Assembly (NCBI RefSeq): GCF_014635045.1
Contig: NZ_BMCF01000001.1
Span: 310,001-374,000 of the forward strand
Length of the DNA: 64,000 nt
Direction of reading: 5' to 3'
Source: Staphylococcus nepalensis
GTDB taxonomy: Bacteria > Bacillota > Bacilli > Staphylococcales > Staphylococcaceae
Every line of letters starts with the position of its first letter. Positions within the stretch are counted from its first letter, which is position 1. Below, in pieces: positions 8,227 through 18,669 of the stretch. Below the pieces are notes generated by a model. The model was given only the letters and a program-made list of their open reading frames with translations, ran no database searches and was not told where the DNA came from. Made by a program: the position numbers and the translations under genes.

Positions 8227-10143
8227 TTAAGCGTAAGATAATTTAACTTCTTGTCTAGCATTTTTACAATTACTTTGAATACTCATTAGAGAAGTTCTAA
8301 TATACATATATTGTGGTAAAGTTGTGAGTGCTTCAACATTAATGTTTGAACCAATTTCAAAATGTTTAGCAATGTTTTCAAACACTAATAAATATTGTCC
8401 CATTGTTTCATCATCAATATGGTAACGTTGTTCATTGCTTAAAGCTCTCGTTAACATAAAGCTTATTTCTTCCAATGCATAGATACTAGGATAATAGTAT
8501 TGAATAACCATTTTATTACTAAATACTTCACCATTTGCACTACTGTAAATCTGTTTCATATTATTAAGTTGAACACTTAAATGTAGCATTTCTTTTTTAT
8601 CACGTTCTCTTGACGAATATTTATTACTTGAGAATAAATAATGGAAGAGGACTGCTTCATTACGTGCCACTTTAGCAAGCGTGCCAGGTAACATTGATGA
8701 AGCTGTTTTTCTTCCTATGACGAGTAAACATACAACAGCAATCAGTATACCTACGATTACATCAATAATACGTGGTAACGCAATTAAGATAGATAGATGA
8801 TTAGATGCTAATCCATTTAATAAAATAACTTGGATTGTAATAAATATTACAGCAAATGAATAATTAGCACCAACAAATATTTCTGTAATACCTGCAGCAA
8901 CAGCTAAGAGTATAATAGCAACTGGAACGGGTGGCATAGATAGTAATATTAAAGAGAGTACTAGAACTCCAATAATTGTGCCAATCCCTCTGGAACCTGC
9001 CCGTTCAAAGCTGTGTAATGTTGTTGACCCCAATAACACGGTATGTGTACTAAGCGGAATCCAGTATGCCTTATCAAAATCAAACATTAATGCTATAAAA
9101 ATAGCAATGGCCATGATAACGCTATAACGCAAAGTATTTCTAAATACGAAAGAATCTATAGTAAGATTATTAACTAATCGGTGTCCATAAATAGGCACAC
9201 GAATGTCTACTTCATGTTCTAATCGTTTTTCATCCGCATTCATGATAGCATCTACCTTAAATATGTTATCGACGAGTTTTTTGTATGTTTCTTCTATATC
9301 AACTTGTTGTGTCCATGTTTTGTTTGTCTGACCATGTGTAAATACCAAGTTGATCACGTAATCTGCCATCGCTCTAATTTCTTTAGGTAAAGGGCGTGCG
9401 TTTTCCTCATTTAATTCTAATAATTCTGAATGTATACCCTGAGCAATATTATGGAGCAATATTAAACGTTGAAATTCTGGAGATTTTTGAGATTTGGCAG
9501 AGCTTGCAGTAATCAGTTGATTATCTGTATTTCTAAACGCAGTAACAGCAAATTGTGATACTTTTGCAAATGCTTTAGGATCATCAAAATTATAAACCAA
9601 TTGTTTAATAATATTATAATCATTTTTTATGGATTTAACTTCTGCAGATTCTTTTGATAGTAAAATGACGATGATAACTACAAGTGTTGCTAATAAACCG
9701 CCAATAAATACCGCTATACCTCTAGTTACAGCTTCTTCAGGCGCAACTGGTAAATTAATTGGCAAACTAAATGCTACAATAAAGAAAGTTGACGATGGGC
9801 CCGGAATGTTTAAGGAACTAAACACATAGTATGGCACAACTGCTACGATTAACAGCAATATTCCGAATATAACAGGTTGATTGACTGTTAAGGTACCGAG
9901 CATCATAGCAATTGCAAATACAATAGATGTTAAGAAGACAGTGCGAAGCTTGGACTTAGCAGTACCGCCAAACACATAAATATGAGCTAAAGTACCAGTT
10001 GAAATTAGCAGACCTATTGAAAAATACCCTACTAAGTAACCAATCATTAGAGGAAGGAACATTAATATACCTTGTCTAATACCTTTAGCAACATCGATTT
10101 TCATAGCATTAAATTTGGTAAGTGATTTTAAATATTTAATCAA
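8227..10143 (-). CDS. FUSC-family membrane transporter
   Basis: 638-residue inner-membrane protein of the FUSC/aromatic-acid-exporter family: an N-terminal block of about six helices (15-175), a cytosolic helical region (175-325), a second block of about six helices (330-480, including LYS-like GTIIGVLVLSLILL) and a cytosolic helical C-terminus. Family members export aromatic or fusaric-acid-like compounds. The start is TTG at 10143; AGGAG lies 13 bases upstream, a long spacing, and no ATG/GTG lies between. An in-frame ATG at 10104 would remove 13 residues and lacks an SD, so the start is uncertain. It is a single-gene unit closed by the hairpin at 8116-8150. Substrate unknown. Confidence 0.8.
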   Translation of the reverse strand: MIKYLKSLTKFNAMKIDVAKGIRQGILMFLPLMIGYLVGYFSIGLLISTGTLAHIYVFGGTAKSKLRTVFLTSIVFAIAMMLGTLTVNQPVIFGILLLIVAVVPYYVFSSLNIPGPSSTFFIVAFSLPINLPVAPEEAVTRGIAVFIGGLLATLVVIIVILLSKESAEVKSIKNDYNIIKQLVYNFDDPKAFAKVSQFAVTAFRNTDNQLITASSAKSQKSPEFQRLILLHNIAQGIHSELLELNEENARPLPKEIRAMADYVINLVFTHGQTNKTWTQQVDIEETYKKLVDNIFKVDAIMNADEKRLEHEVDIRVPIYGHRLVNNLTIDSFVFRNTLRYSVIMAIAIFIALMFDFDKAYWIPLSTHTVLLGSTTLHSFERAGSRGIGTIIGVLVLSLILLSMPPVPVAIILLAVAAGITEIFVGANYSFAVIFITIQVILLNGLASNHLSILIALPRIIDVIVGILIAVVCLLVIGRKTASSMLPGTLAKVARNEAVLFHYLFSSNKYSSRERDKKEMLHLSVQLNNMKQIYSSANGEVFSNKMVIQYYYPSIYALEEISFMLTRALSNEQRYHIDDETMGQYLLVFENIAKHFEIGSNINVEALTTLPQYMYIRTSLMSIQSNCKNARQEVKLSYA

Positions 10144-10220
10144 TGGTGGTACACATCTCCTTTTTATTTTTTAATTTAATTATTACATTTGATTTGCGTT
10201 TTCTCTAAAACATAAAAAGA

Positions 10221-10265
10221 GCGGGTTAGAAATCTAAAATTTATAATTTGATTTCATATTCCCGC
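10221..10265 (-). terminator. Degenerate staphylococcal hairpin terminator
   Basis: GCGGG...AGAAATC pairs with GATTTCA...CCCGC, followed on the minus strand by CTTTTT. It is an eroded form of the common staphylococcal hairpin. It would end transcripts from alsD, although the alsD stop is 320 bases away. Confidence 0.55.
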
Positions 10266-10588
10266 CCCTTAAAGGTGATTTGATTTTTTAAAAAGCTTAT
10301 TGATAGAAGCATCTAAACACGAGTTACTACTGCATTTTACCTGCTTTCACTCAAAATGATAGACATTAATATATGACTCAAATTACTTTAGCGCGCACAA
10401 GTATCTATGAAGGGGAAGTATCATTACAAAATCAGAACTTTTACAATTATTGATTACGAAATCATATACACTCTTTTTAATGATTACTAAACTATTTTAA
10501 CACTTTTATTAATTTCTGCTAGGGTGTTTCCTACAAAACGCTTAAATAAATATGTTAAATAAATACTATTTTACATTTTATTGAGCAC
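10266..10588. other. Intergenic, no feature recognised
   Basis: 323 AT-rich bases between alsD and its apparent terminator. The only open frame (plus strand, about 26 codons from 10373) has no SD and no recognisable product. Confidence 0.6.
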
Positions 10589-11287
10589 TTATTCCGACTG
10601 TTTTATATCCTCATGAACAGTCGAATAATCAACATCTGTTTCTAAAAAGTCTTGATTGTTTACAGGGAAATGTTGCTCTAAAGTTTCAATATTGCTTATC
10701 TCTATTTCACCATGGTTCATTTCAAAATCTAGTACATGTCCACCTATCGTTTTCTTTTCATCTACAAAATGTAAATGGAAACCACCGGCTGCGATCCCAT
10801 GGAAGAGCTGCGGCGCGTAAAAACCAACAATGGTACCCTCTATTTGATCATACATATACTCAGGTTGTTGCTTTGCTGATTCAATTAATTTCGTATACGG
10901 TTTCTCTTGTCTTGGCATCATTCTGACATGTACGCTTTCAAATTTCCCAGTTATTTTCACTGCCAAAAATATATTTTTGCTTTTAGCATGATACATTGCT
11001 TTATCTAATAAAGTATCTGAATCAGTGATATGTCTCACTTCAAAACGGTTATCTGGTTTGAAAGGTGTTACAGTAGAAAATGGTGTCATCTCATCACCAT
11101 TTAATTGTTTGAAATTACCTTGAGCATCAGCATGGTATGCAACACCATCTAATATAATAACTTCGCCATCAGATCCTGTTAGGGTGCCTATGCCTAAATC
11201 GCCATGTTTTAAAACTTCATTGATTTTCATTGTGCCATCTAGCAATCCTGCCATCAGCGTACCGAGCGTCCCATGTTGATATAACAT
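10589..11287 (-). CDS. alsD: Alpha-acetolactate decarboxylase
   Basis: Converts alpha-acetolactate to acetoin in the butanediol/acetoin pathway, limiting acidification and acetolactate build-up. 232 residues, family-typical length. The zinc site is visible as GFHLHFVDEKKTIGGHVLDF (about 167-186), with the three histidines and upstream glutamates of the family, and the N-terminal TLGTLMAGLLDG is also diagnostic. AGGAG lies 8-9 bases before the ATG. The acetolactate synthase gene alsS, which often precedes alsD in other genera, is not in this window. No Rex-type operator was recognised upstream. Confidence 0.95.
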   Translation of the reverse strand: MLYQHGTLGTLMAGLLDGTMKINEVLKHGDLGIGTLTGSDGEVIILDGVAYHADAQGNFKQLNGDEMTPFSTVTPFKPDNRFEVRHITDSDTLLDKAMYHAKSKNIFLAVKITGKFESVHVRMMPRQEKPYTKLIESAKQQPEYMYDQIEGTIVGFYAPQLFHGIAAGGFHLHFVDEKKTIGGHVLDFEMNHGEIEISNIETLEQHFPVNNQDFLETDVDYSTVHEDIKQSE

Positions 11288-11416
11288 GATTTTTCTCTCC
11301 TTATATAAGTATCTTTTTAAGTGTCATACCTGTTACAATTATTTACAACAAACTATTATACAATATAAATACATAGCATAATAACATTGTGCTTACAAAG
11401 CATAACAAGTTATGTA

Positions 11417-11455
11417 AAAAGACTGTAAACGTATGAGATTGGTTTACAGTCTTTT
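11417..11455 (-). terminator. Terminator of the ABM-monooxygenase transcript
   Basis: Perfect 14-bp stem (AAAAGACTGTAAAC with 11442-11455) and an 11-base loop, ten bases after the stop at 11465. A/T runs on both sides. Confidence 0.88.
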
Positions 11456-11464
11456 GATAATATA

Positions 11465-11749
11465 TTATTTTCTTATAGCGATTTCTATTTCTGGTTCTGC
11501 AATTAAATAAGGTTCAACTTCTTTAAAAAATACTTGAAAATGCTCTGATTGATTATGCGCTTGTAAAGCCGCTTCATCTTTATATTTTTCTATAAAAGCA
11601 AATGTATCTGGCTCATCCGTTTTTTCAAAGTGAGCATAATATAATGCGCCTTCTTCTTTATTCGCTTGTAACACCAAACGCTCTACTAGGGCTAAGTAAT
11701 TATCGCGTTGGTCGGGATTAACCTTCATTACTGCAGTTACTATAATCAT
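11465..11749 (-). CDS. ABM-domain monooxygenase (YgiN-like)
   Basis: 94-residue antibiotic-biosynthesis-monooxygenase (ABM) fold protein, cofactor-free and usually dimeric; relatives oxidise quinols/aromatics or assist heme or quorum-signal turnover. Typical elements are IIVTAVMKVNPDQRDNYLALVERL, then EEGALYYAHFEKTDEPDTFAFIEKYKDEAALQAHNQSEHF with the conserved His-x(n)-SEHF. A G-rich SD (AAGGGGGG) lies 7 bases before the ATG. It follows the ACS permease by 67 bases in the same direction with no hairpin between, so the two are probably co-transcribed, hinting at catabolism of an imported organic anion. Substrate unknown. Confidence 0.82.
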   Translation of the reverse strand: MIIVTAVMKVNPDQRDNYLALVERLVLQANKEEGALYYAHFEKTDEPDTFAFIEKYKDEAALQAHNQSEHFQVFFKEVEPYLIAEPEIEIAIRK

Positions 11750-11816
11750 ATACTGGCCCCCCTTGATTATGGTTTGTTTCCTTTTATTGTTTACCTAAAA
11801 CGTACTTTAACAAACA

Positions 11817-13094
11817 TTATAATGTATCCTTTTCAATAATTAATGGTTGATCTGGTTTTACAAAAAACCACATTACTATTGCAAATATTACAGGAATAAT
11901 GACTAACTCTAAAGTCACAGTCCAACCTACAATATCAACCAACATACCTGCTAACAATGGGCTAAGCAGTGCACCAATATTTCCCCATAAGTTCATCCAC
12001 CCTGATACAGAACCAGAGAAATTACGTCCTAAATCGGTTGCTGCTGCCCAACTCATACCAGTTGCAATACCAATCCCTCCCAAACATAACGATAGCCATA
12101 AAACATTAACTACTAAATTGTTAGTTTGAATTGACATAAATAATGAAATACAAAATACTACAAATCCAATAACGGCTATCGTTGCTCTTGCAATAAACCT
12201 AGATTTGCCTTTTTGTAATAATTTATCAGAAATTGCACCGCCACATAGAATAAGTAAAAACATAGCAATCCATGGTGCACCAGCTGCCCATGCCATATCA
12301 GGATCAGTTAGTTTTACATTGTACTGTTCAGTTAAATACGTAGGTAACCATATCAAAAATAGTGATACGACAAATTGCACAACAAAATACTGTGCTGCCA
12401 ATGCGTAAAAACTAAAGCGTCTTAAAAATATATTCCATGGCGCATTATTTTTTTCAATTTTGATAATGTCACGGTTTGCCATAATATATCTTTTTTCTGC
12501 TTCATTTACCATCTTATGTTGTTCTGGTAAATCTTTCGCAATGACTATCCATAACAATGCAATAACAATACCAATTGCACCAAAAATATAAAATACAGCT
12601 TGCCATCCAAACATATTAACAATCGCAATCGTTACTACTGGAGCGATAACAGGCCCAAAATAGGATCCTGCTAATAAAGCACTTGATGCGCGTCCTTTTT
12701 CTCCCTTTGCAAACCAAAATGAATTAAACACTGCATTGGAAGGATACATTGGCGCTTCACCAACCCCAAATAAAAAACGTACTGCGTATAATAGACCATG
12801 GTTTTTAACAACACCTGTTAAAATCGTGAAAGCACTCCACCAAACAAGCGCAATTGTTAACATTTTTTTCGAACCAAATTTTTCTGCTAAAAAACCCGAA
12901 GGTACTTGCATCAATGCATAGCCAAGCGAGAAAAATGAAGCTAGTAAACCAAATTGCGTTTTCGTTAAATTTAAATCTTCCATCATAGGACCAGCAATGA
13001 TCGATATATTCGATCTATCCATATAAGCAATAACGCCTATAATAAAAAATGCAATAGCGAAATACCATCTTATGTTTGTTCTTTTTTGTTCCAT
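11817..13094 (-). CDS. MFS permease, anion:cation symporter (ACS) family
   Basis: 425-residue, 12-helix major-facilitator protein. The DRSNISIIAGPMMEDLNLTKTQFG N-terminus, GEAPMYPS in helix 4 and the RFLFGVGEAP region are signatures of the ACS family (hexuronate, glucarate/galactarate, phthalate and related organic anions). The ATG at 13094 follows GGAG by 5 bases; an upstream in-frame start would add 23 charged residues unlike the family. The promoter at 13154-13182 carries a perfect cre, so uptake is probably glucose-repressed, as for a carbon source. Next to the ABM monooxygenase. Sugar acid or aromatic acid as substrate cannot be told apart from sequence alone. Confidence 0.85.
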   Translation of the reverse strand: MEQKRTNIRWYFAIAFFIIGVIAYMDRSNISIIAGPMMEDLNLTKTQFGLLASFFSLGYALMQVPSGFLAEKFGSKKMLTIALVWWSAFTILTGVVKNHGLLYAVRFLFGVGEAPMYPSNAVFNSFWFAKGEKGRASSALLAGSYFGPVIAPVVTIAIVNMFGWQAVFYIFGAIGIVIALLWIVIAKDLPEQHKMVNEAEKRYIMANRDIIKIEKNNAPWNIFLRRFSFYALAAQYFVVQFVVSLFLIWLPTYLTEQYNVKLTDPDMAWAAGAPWIAMFLLILCGGAISDKLLQKGKSRFIARATIAVIGFVVFCISLFMSIQTNNLVVNVLWLSLCLGGIGIATGMSWAAATDLGRNFSGSVSGWMNLWGNIGALLSPLLAGMLVDIVGWTVTLELVIIPVIFAIVMWFFVKPDQPLIIEKDTL

Positions 13095-13153
13095 GTTGTC
13101 TCCACACTTTCTCCCTATTTCACTAGTCATCATATGACCTATTGTGTGCCTAG

Positions 13154-13182
13154 ATATTACCACAATATGAAATCGCTTACAA
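13154..13182 (-). promoter_or_regulatory. Sigma-A promoter of the ACS permease
   Basis: On the minus strand TTGTAA (13182-13177), a 17-base spacer, extended -10 TGGTAATAT with hexamer TAATAT (13159-13154). It lies about 60 bases before the gene start. Confidence 0.7.
13168..13181. promoter_or_regulatory. cre site over the ACS permease promoter
   Basis: TGAAATCGCTTACA fits TGNAANCGNWNNCA at every defined base and overlaps the -35 hexamer and spacer of the permease promoter. Confidence 0.75.
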
Positions 13183-13480
13183 TAACTTTTTTTCCTTTCA
13201 TCAAAGTATTTATGGAAGTTATAAAATACACTGGCATAAACACATATAAAGTTTGAAATTATTTAATTTTGGTTAAAGTAACCTTTTAAGACAGTAAACC
13301 ATTTAACTACCCATACATTATTTCGTTATCATTAGCTTCGCTTAAATCTATTAAATCATTTTAGTCTGATATTTTATTCAATTATGCATAATGTGATAAC
13401 TTGGATTATAATGTATAAGTAATATAAAAATCATAGTTATAGTTATACTTTTACTATATAAAGGAGCGAATTTTGTCGCC

Positions 13481-14092
13481 ATGGAACAAATACTGACAAA
13501 TTTTATTAATACTTGGGGTTATACTGCGATTGCAATATTAATCTTGTTAGAAAATATATTGCCTTTCATACCGTCTGAAATTATTTTAACTTTTGCCGGT
13601 TTAATGACAGTTAAATCTGATTTGTCGATACCTTTACTCTTTATGATATCCACTATTGCGTCTTTGATTGGGTTAATACTACTTTATTATATAAGTAGCA
13701 TTATATCTGAACCACGCTTATATCGTTTTGTAGATAAATATGGGAAATGGATTAAGCTAAGAGGTAAAGACATCGCCAGAGCGAATGAGTGGTTTAAAAA
13801 ATACGGTGCCATTGCCGTATTTATTTGTCGTTTTATACCAGTGTTACGTGTATTAATTACGATACCTGCTGGCATTAATCGCATGAATATCATTTTATTT
13901 ACTGTGCTCTCATTAATAGGTACGACAATTTGGAATATAGCCCTAATCTTTTTAGGAAGTATGTTAAGTAACAGTTGGGATGTACTAATGAATGGTTTAC
14001 ATACTTATTCATACATCATGTATATCGTTATCACCATTGCAATCATCTATCTGTGCATTCGAATCTATAAAAAGAATAGTACACAGCAATAA
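13481..14092 (+). CDS. DedA-family membrane protein
   Basis: 203-residue DedA/VTT-fold membrane protein; relatives flip phospholipids or undecaprenyl phosphate and support membrane homeostasis. The signature is complete: ENILPFIPSEIIL near the N-terminus, WFKKYGAIAVFICRFIPVLRVLITIPAGINRMN (about 104-136), then GTTIWNIALIFLG. Re-entrant loops and about four helices are predicted. AAGGAG lies 14 bases before the ATG at 13481, an unusually long spacing, and no other in-frame start fits. Monocistronic, divergent from the ACS permease, closed by a hairpin at 14192-14224. Confidence 0.88.
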   Translation: MEQILTNFINTWGYTAIAILILLENILPFIPSEIILTFAGLMTVKSDLSIPLLFMISTIASLIGLILLYYISSIISEPRLYRFVDKYGKWIKLRGKDIARANEWFKKYGAIAVFICRFIPVLRVLITIPAGINRMNIILFTVLSLIGTTIWNIALIFLGSMLSNSWDVLMNGLHTYSYIMYIVITIAIIYLCIRIYKKNSTQQ

Positions 14093-14191
14093 ATATATAC
14101 TTTCGTAATAATGGTTATATAACTTTATATTTATTTTCCATTAAGTTAAGTCATTAGGTGAAATGAGTTTTACCTGATTTTTCTATATAAA

Positions 14192-14224
14192 AAAGACTAA
14201 CTTCCCCCTTAGAAGTTAGCCTTT
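14192..14224. terminator. Terminator between dedA and putP
   Basis: Stem AAAGACTAACTTC with GAAGTTAGCCTTT (one mismatch) and a 7-base loop, between two convergent genes. Confidence 0.75.
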
Positions 14225-14334
14225 CACGATCTATATTTTCTCCCTAAGCTTTAAAATACAAGCATTTTAAAGCATTTCTTTATTTTTGTTTAATATGATA
14301 CATAGTTAATATTTTACCCCTTAATCAACTATGT

Positions 14335-15885
14335 TTAAGCTTTTTGATTGTCACCTTTAACCATTTGACGAACTTCTTCTAAATCGCCTTCAACGTCGAT
14401 TTGAGGTTTCTTCGTTATTTTACTAACTACAATGGTAACAATGAGACTTGTTAAAAATCCTGGCACGATTTCATATAAATTAAAGAAATCATTAATGTCA
14501 CCCAGAGGTTTAACAAATGCAATCCAAATGATGACTACAATTGCGCCTGATAACATTCCGCTGACTGCACCAGTACGACTTAAACCTTTCCAATATAAAC
14601 TTAATAGTACAAGAGGTCCAAATGCTGATCCAAAACCAGCCCAAGCATTACCTACAAGATTTAGAATTGTATCGTTTGGTGTCCACGCAATCATAATTGA
14701 TGCAATAGCGACTACAATTACAGATAGACGACCAACAAGCACAAATTCTTTTTCATGTTTTTTAGCCGCTTCTTCACCACGAAATAATTTATAAAAATCT
14801 TCGGTTAATGAACTTGAAGTCACTAATAATTGTGATGATATCGTACTCATAATCGCAGCTAAAATGGCTGCTAGTAAGAATCCACCAACAAGTGGATGGA
14901 AGAGTATTTGACCCATTAAAATAAATAATGTTTCTGGATCTTGAAGCGTTACACCGCCATCATTGACAAATGTAATGCCTACAAGACCAACACCAACTGC
15001 ACCTAATAAACTAATCGCCATCCAACTAATACCAAAGCGTCTAGCTGTTGGTAATTGTTTCACTGACTTAATAGACATAAAACGCACAATAATATGTGGT
15101 TGACCAAAATAACCTAATCCCCAAGCAAAGAATGAAATAATACCGATGATTGTTGTCCCTCTAAATAAATCTAGATTTGTAGGTTTTAATTCTGCAGCTT
15201 GTGATAAAGTATCTAACCCACTCAATTGCATCATTGCTACTATCGGCACCATCACCATCGCGATTAACATAATGACACCTTGGAAGAAATCCGTTAACGA
15301 TACGGCTAAATAACCTCCGAAAAATGTATACGCAATGACGATAAAGGCAACTAATAATAGACCAAAATGATAGTCCAAGCCGAAGGCGCTATCAAATAAT
15401 TTACCACCTGAGACCATCCCCGAGTGCGTGTACAACGTAAAGAATACAACAATAATACCACCTGAAATAATTTTAATCACGTTAGATTTATCATCTAAAC
15501 GGTTTCTAAAGAAATCAGGTAATGTAATTGCATCTCCTGCTTTTTCTGTATAAACACGTAAACGTGGCGCCACAACGAGGTAATTTATGTATGCACCAAT
15601 TGTTAGACCAATGGCTAACCAAGCAGCGGATAAACCTGTAGTGTAAACTTCACCAGGTAATCCCATAATCATCCAACCACTCATATCGGATGCACCAGCA
15701 GATAACGCAGTAACATAAGGTCCAATGTTCCTACCGCCCAACATATATTCACTAATATTTCCCGTTGCTTTTTTATAACCATAATATCCAATAATTAATA
15801 AAACAACGAAGTAAGCACCAAGCATAATATATGTTTGCCAGTCTGGATTAACTTGGCTCGATAACGATGCTCCCAATGTAAACAT
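14335..15885 (-). CDS. putP: Sodium/proline symporter
   Basis: 516-residue sodium:solute symporter (SSS, LeuT fold, 13 helices) for proline uptake in nutrition and osmotic stress. PutP hallmarks are [37 protein letters not shown] in helices 1-2 (Na+ and proline site), the [11 protein letters not shown] signature, and [18 protein letters not shown] lies 8 bases before the ATG. A TATAAT (minus strand, 15930-15925) upstream is a good -10 with a poor -35. Monocistronic. Confidence 0.93.
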   Translation of the reverse strand: MFTLGASLSSQVNPDWQTYIMLGAYFVVLLIIGYYGYKKATGNISEYMLGGRNIGPYVTALSAGASDMSGWMIMGLPGEVYTTGLSAAWLAIGLTIGAYINYLVVAPRLRVYTEKAGDAITLPDFFRNRLDDKSNVIKIISGGIIVVFFTLYTHSGMVSGGKLFDSAFGLDYHFGLLLVAFIVIAYTFFGGYLAVSLTDFFQGVIMLIAMVMVPIVAMMQLSGLDTLSQAAELKPTNLDLFRGTTIIGIISFFAWGLGYFGQPHIIVRFMSIKSVKQLPTARRFGISWMAISLLGAVGVGLVGITFVNDGGVTLQDPETLFILMGQILFHPLVGGFLLAAILAAIMSTISSQLLVTSSSLTEDFYKLFRGEEAAKKHEKEFVLVGRLSVIVVAIASIMIAWTPNDTILNLVGNAWAGFGSAFGPLVLLSLYWKGLSRTGAVSGMLSGAIVVIIWIAFVKPLGDINDFFNLYEIVPGFLTSLIVTIVVSKITKKPQIDVEGDLEEVRQMVKGDNQKA

Positions 15886-16429
15886 AAAATAAACTCCCTT
15901 TATATAATTTTGTTACATGCATTTATTATACAAAACTTAAAAAGAATTTAAACCGTTATTTTGAAAAAAATTTTTATAACATAGAGACGAAATGCTGTAA
16001 ATACGCCTTGAACAACTGTTATTAAAGCCTTCAGGCACATTAAAATTATAATTGTAATTTTACATTTAAAAAGACAAATAAGTAATATAGTGATTCAAAA
16101 AAATGTATGTTTCCTACAACTTTTATGTTTATACCCTAAAATACATATTTGAGTAACATCAATGTCATTTTAAATATGACGTCACAGTGCTCTCAATGAA
16201 TAGTTAAAACTTAATACGCGTATGTTTTCATCCCTGACATCTTCTGCTAATATCGTAATTAAGCTTGAAATATGTTTGATATTCCAAGATGATTTATAAC
16301 TAGTACTCATAAACGAATTAGAACTAGACATTCTCTCTAGAATAAATGCTACAATATCATATATACGATGAAAGCGGTTTATTATATAGAGATGAATAAC
16401 AAAACAACTTAAATGGAGTGACATAAATC
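15886..16429. other. putP-fbp divergent intergenic region
   Basis: 544 bases holding the 5' regions of putP and fbp. Apart from TATAAT at 15925-15930 (minus) I see no clear operator. An 80-codon minus-strand frame at 16182-16424 starts in the fbp leader and has no SD or recognisable sequence, so I do not call it. Confidence 0.5.
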
Positions 16430-18382
16430 ATGCATAATACAACAGAAAAAAGTGTAAAAGAAAGATATTTAGATTTGCTATCTCAACAATTTAATAATAA
16501 AGAAGAGTTAGCCACTGAAATTATTAATCTTGAATCTATATTAGAACTTCCCAAAGGCACTGAACATTTTGTCAGTGACTTGCACGGTGAATTTCACGCA
16601 TTCCAGCATGTATTAAGAAACGGTTCAGGTAATGTACGTTCAAAAATCAACGATATATTTCAAGACACGTTAACACAAAAGGAAATCAATGAATTTGCTG
16701 CTCTTGTTTACTATCCAGAAGAAAAATTAAAGTTAGTAAAAAATAGTTTTACATCCAAAGAAAGTCTAGACGCGTGGTATATCACGACGATCAATCGTCT
16801 TATTAAATTAGTCACCTACGCCTCTTCAAAATATACACGTACCAAGTTACGTAAATCATTACCTCAAAATTACGTATTTATAATAGAAGAACTTTTATAT
16901 AAAAGTAACAAATATAATAACAAACATTCTTATTATCAAACATTAATGAATCAAATTATCGAGCTTGAGCAATCAGATGATTTGATTATCGGACTATCTT
17001 TTACTATTCAACACCTAGTGGTCAATCATTTACATGTGGTTGGCGATATATATGACCGTGGTCCAGAACCAGATAAAATCATGGATACGTTGATTGATTA
17101 CCCATCGGTAGATGTGCAATGGGGAAATCATGATGTACTGTGGATTGGTGCATATGCTGGTTCCAAAGTGTGTTTAGCCAATTTACTAAGAATTTGTGCG
17201 CGTTATGATAATTTAAATATTATTGAGGATGCTTATGGTATTAATTTACGCCCTTTATTGACTTTAGCTGAAAAACATTATTCAGGTGACAATTCTGCTT
17301 TCAAGCCTAAAAATGCTGAAGCATTATCTCAATCTGAAATTGAACAAATTACAAAAATCCACCAAGCGATTGCTATTATTCAATTTAAATTAGAAGCGCC
17401 TATCATTAAACGCCGTCCCGACTTTGAAATGGAAGAGCGCCTAGTATTAGAAAGTATCGATTATAAGCATAACGAAGCGACACTTTACGGTAAAACTTAT
17501 CCATTAGAGCATACTTGTTTTCAAACTATAGACCCTAACAATCCTAATGAATTAACTGAAGACGAGCAAGAAGTGATAAATAAATTATTATTATCAGTAC
17601 AACAATCTGAAAAACTGAAACGTCATATGACCTTCTTAATGCAAAAAGGTAAGCTGTACCTTCCATACAATGGTAACCTCTTAATCCATGGCTGTATCCC
17701 AGTAGATGAAAATGGTGAAATGGAATCTATGGTCATCGATGGGGAAAAATGTTATGGCAGAGATTTGCTTGACCACTTTGAATATTTTGTACGAGAAGCG
17801 TTCGATCATAAAGATATACATGATGATTTAGCAACTGACCTTGTATGGTATTTATGGACGGGTAAGTATTCTTCATTATTTGGAAAACGTGCAATGACAA
17901 CATTTGAGCGTTATTTCATTAAAGATAAATCAGCACACAAAGAAACTAAAAATCCATATTATTATTTACGTGAAGATGTGAAAATGTGTAAAAAAATGCT
18001 CAAGGACTTTGGCCTTGACCCAGAAGAAGGACATATTATTAATGGACACACGCCAGTAAAAGAAATTGATGGTGAAAACCCAATCAAAGCTAATGGAAAA
18101 ATGATTGTCATTGATGGTGGATTTTCAAAAGCTTATCAATCCACCACTGGTATCGCAGGCTACACGTTACTTTATAATTCCTTTGGTATGCAACTCGTGG
18201 CGCATCAACATTTTAATTCTAAAAAACATGTGTTACTTAATGGAGGCGATGAACTTTCTATTCGTCGTGTCGTTGATAAAGAATTAAAACGTAAGAAAAT
18301 TCGTGATACCAATACTGGTCGTGAAATACAAGAGAAAATTGATGTTTTAAAAGTGTTGATGCACGACCGTTTTGTCCACTAA
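16430..18382 (+). CDS. fbp: Fructose-1,6-bisphosphatase, class III
   Basis: 650-residue Mn-dependent fructose-1,6-bisphosphatase of the Firmicutes class-III (YydE/FBPase_2) type, the gluconeogenic step. Metallophosphatase motifs are all present: [10 protein letters not shown] near 49, [11 protein letters not shown] near 205, WGNHDVLW near 225 and [14 protein letters not shown] near 540. Length equals the family. GGAG lies 11 bases before the ATG. Monocistronic, followed by two hairpins. No convincing cre was found upstream (TGAAAGCGGTTTAT near 16370 misses the last two bases). Confidence 0.96.
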   Translation: MHNTTEKSVKERYLDLLSQQFNNKEELATEIINLESILELPKGTEHFVSDLHGEFHAFQHVLRNGSGNVRSKINDIFQDTLTQKEINEFAALVYYPEEKLKLVKNSFTSKESLDAWYITTINRLIKLVTYASSKYTRTKLRKSLPQNYVFIIEELLYKSNKYNNKHSYYQTLMNQIIELEQSDDLIIGLSFTIQHLVVNHLHVVGDIYDRGPEPDKIMDTLIDYPSVDVQWGNHDVLWIGAYAGSKVCLANLLRICARYDNLNIIEDAYGINLRPLLTLAEKHYSGDNSAFKPKNAEALSQSEIEQITKIHQAIAIIQFKLEAPIIKRRPDFEMEERLVLESIDYKHNEATLYGKTYPLEHTCFQTIDPNNPNELTEDEQEVINKLLLSVQQSEKLKRHMTFLMQKGKLYLPYNGNLLIHGCIPVDENGEMESMVIDGEKCYGRDLLDHFEYFVREAFDHKDIHDDLATDLVWYLWTGKYSSLFGKRAMTTFERYFIKDKSAHKETKNPYYYLREDVKMCKKMLKDFGLDPEEGHIINGHTPVKEIDGENPIKANGKMIVIDGGFSKAYQSTTGIAGYTLLYNSFGMQLVAHQHFNSKKHVLLNGGDELSIRRVVDKELKRKKIRDTNTGREIQEKIDVLKVLMHDRFVH

Positions 18383-18402
18383 AGGTTCATAAATCACACA
18401 CT

Positions 18403-18434
18403 TTTCATATCATAATCTAAATTATGATATGAAA
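18403..18434. repeat. 14-bp perfect hairpin after fbp
   Basis: TTTCATATCATAAT pairs with its exact complement (18421-18434) over a 4-base loop, directly upstream of the main terminator. Followed only by ATTTT, so on its own it is a weak terminator; it may protect the mRNA 3' end or be an operator. Confidence 0.6.
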
Positions 18435-18440
18435 TATTTT

Positions 18441-18488
18441 AAGAGGTGAAGTTTAAATCAATGTTGATTTAAACTTCACCTCTTTTTT
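18441..18488 (+). terminator. Strong rho-independent terminator of fbp
   Basis: Perfect 20-bp stem (18441-18460 with 18465-18484), 4-base loop, then a T6 run. Confidence 0.93.
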
Positions 18489-18669
18489 GATACCTTTTTA
18501 AATTTCAGGTCGCTTGATAGATTTTCGTTCATACAAAAAATACAAATGTATGTTTCATATAAACTTTTGTGTTTATTTCTCGTTTATTTTCAGCTAAAAT
18601 AGGTACTTGTGATATTTTATTAAATAAGTGTTTTTTACAAAGTAAATTGCATGAAAGGATTCTAAGTAT

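Noticed and set aside
10373..10453. 26-codon plus-strand frame after alsD
   Set aside because: No SD, no conservation argument, isolated; treated as chance.
16369..16382. cre-like sequence before fbp (TGAAAGCGGTTTAT)
   Set aside because: The last two positions break the cre pattern and no promoter could be aligned to it.
16182..16424. 80-codon minus-strand frame in the putP-fbp gap
   Set aside because: Its start codon is the complement of the fbp SD region, it has no SD of its own and the product looks random.
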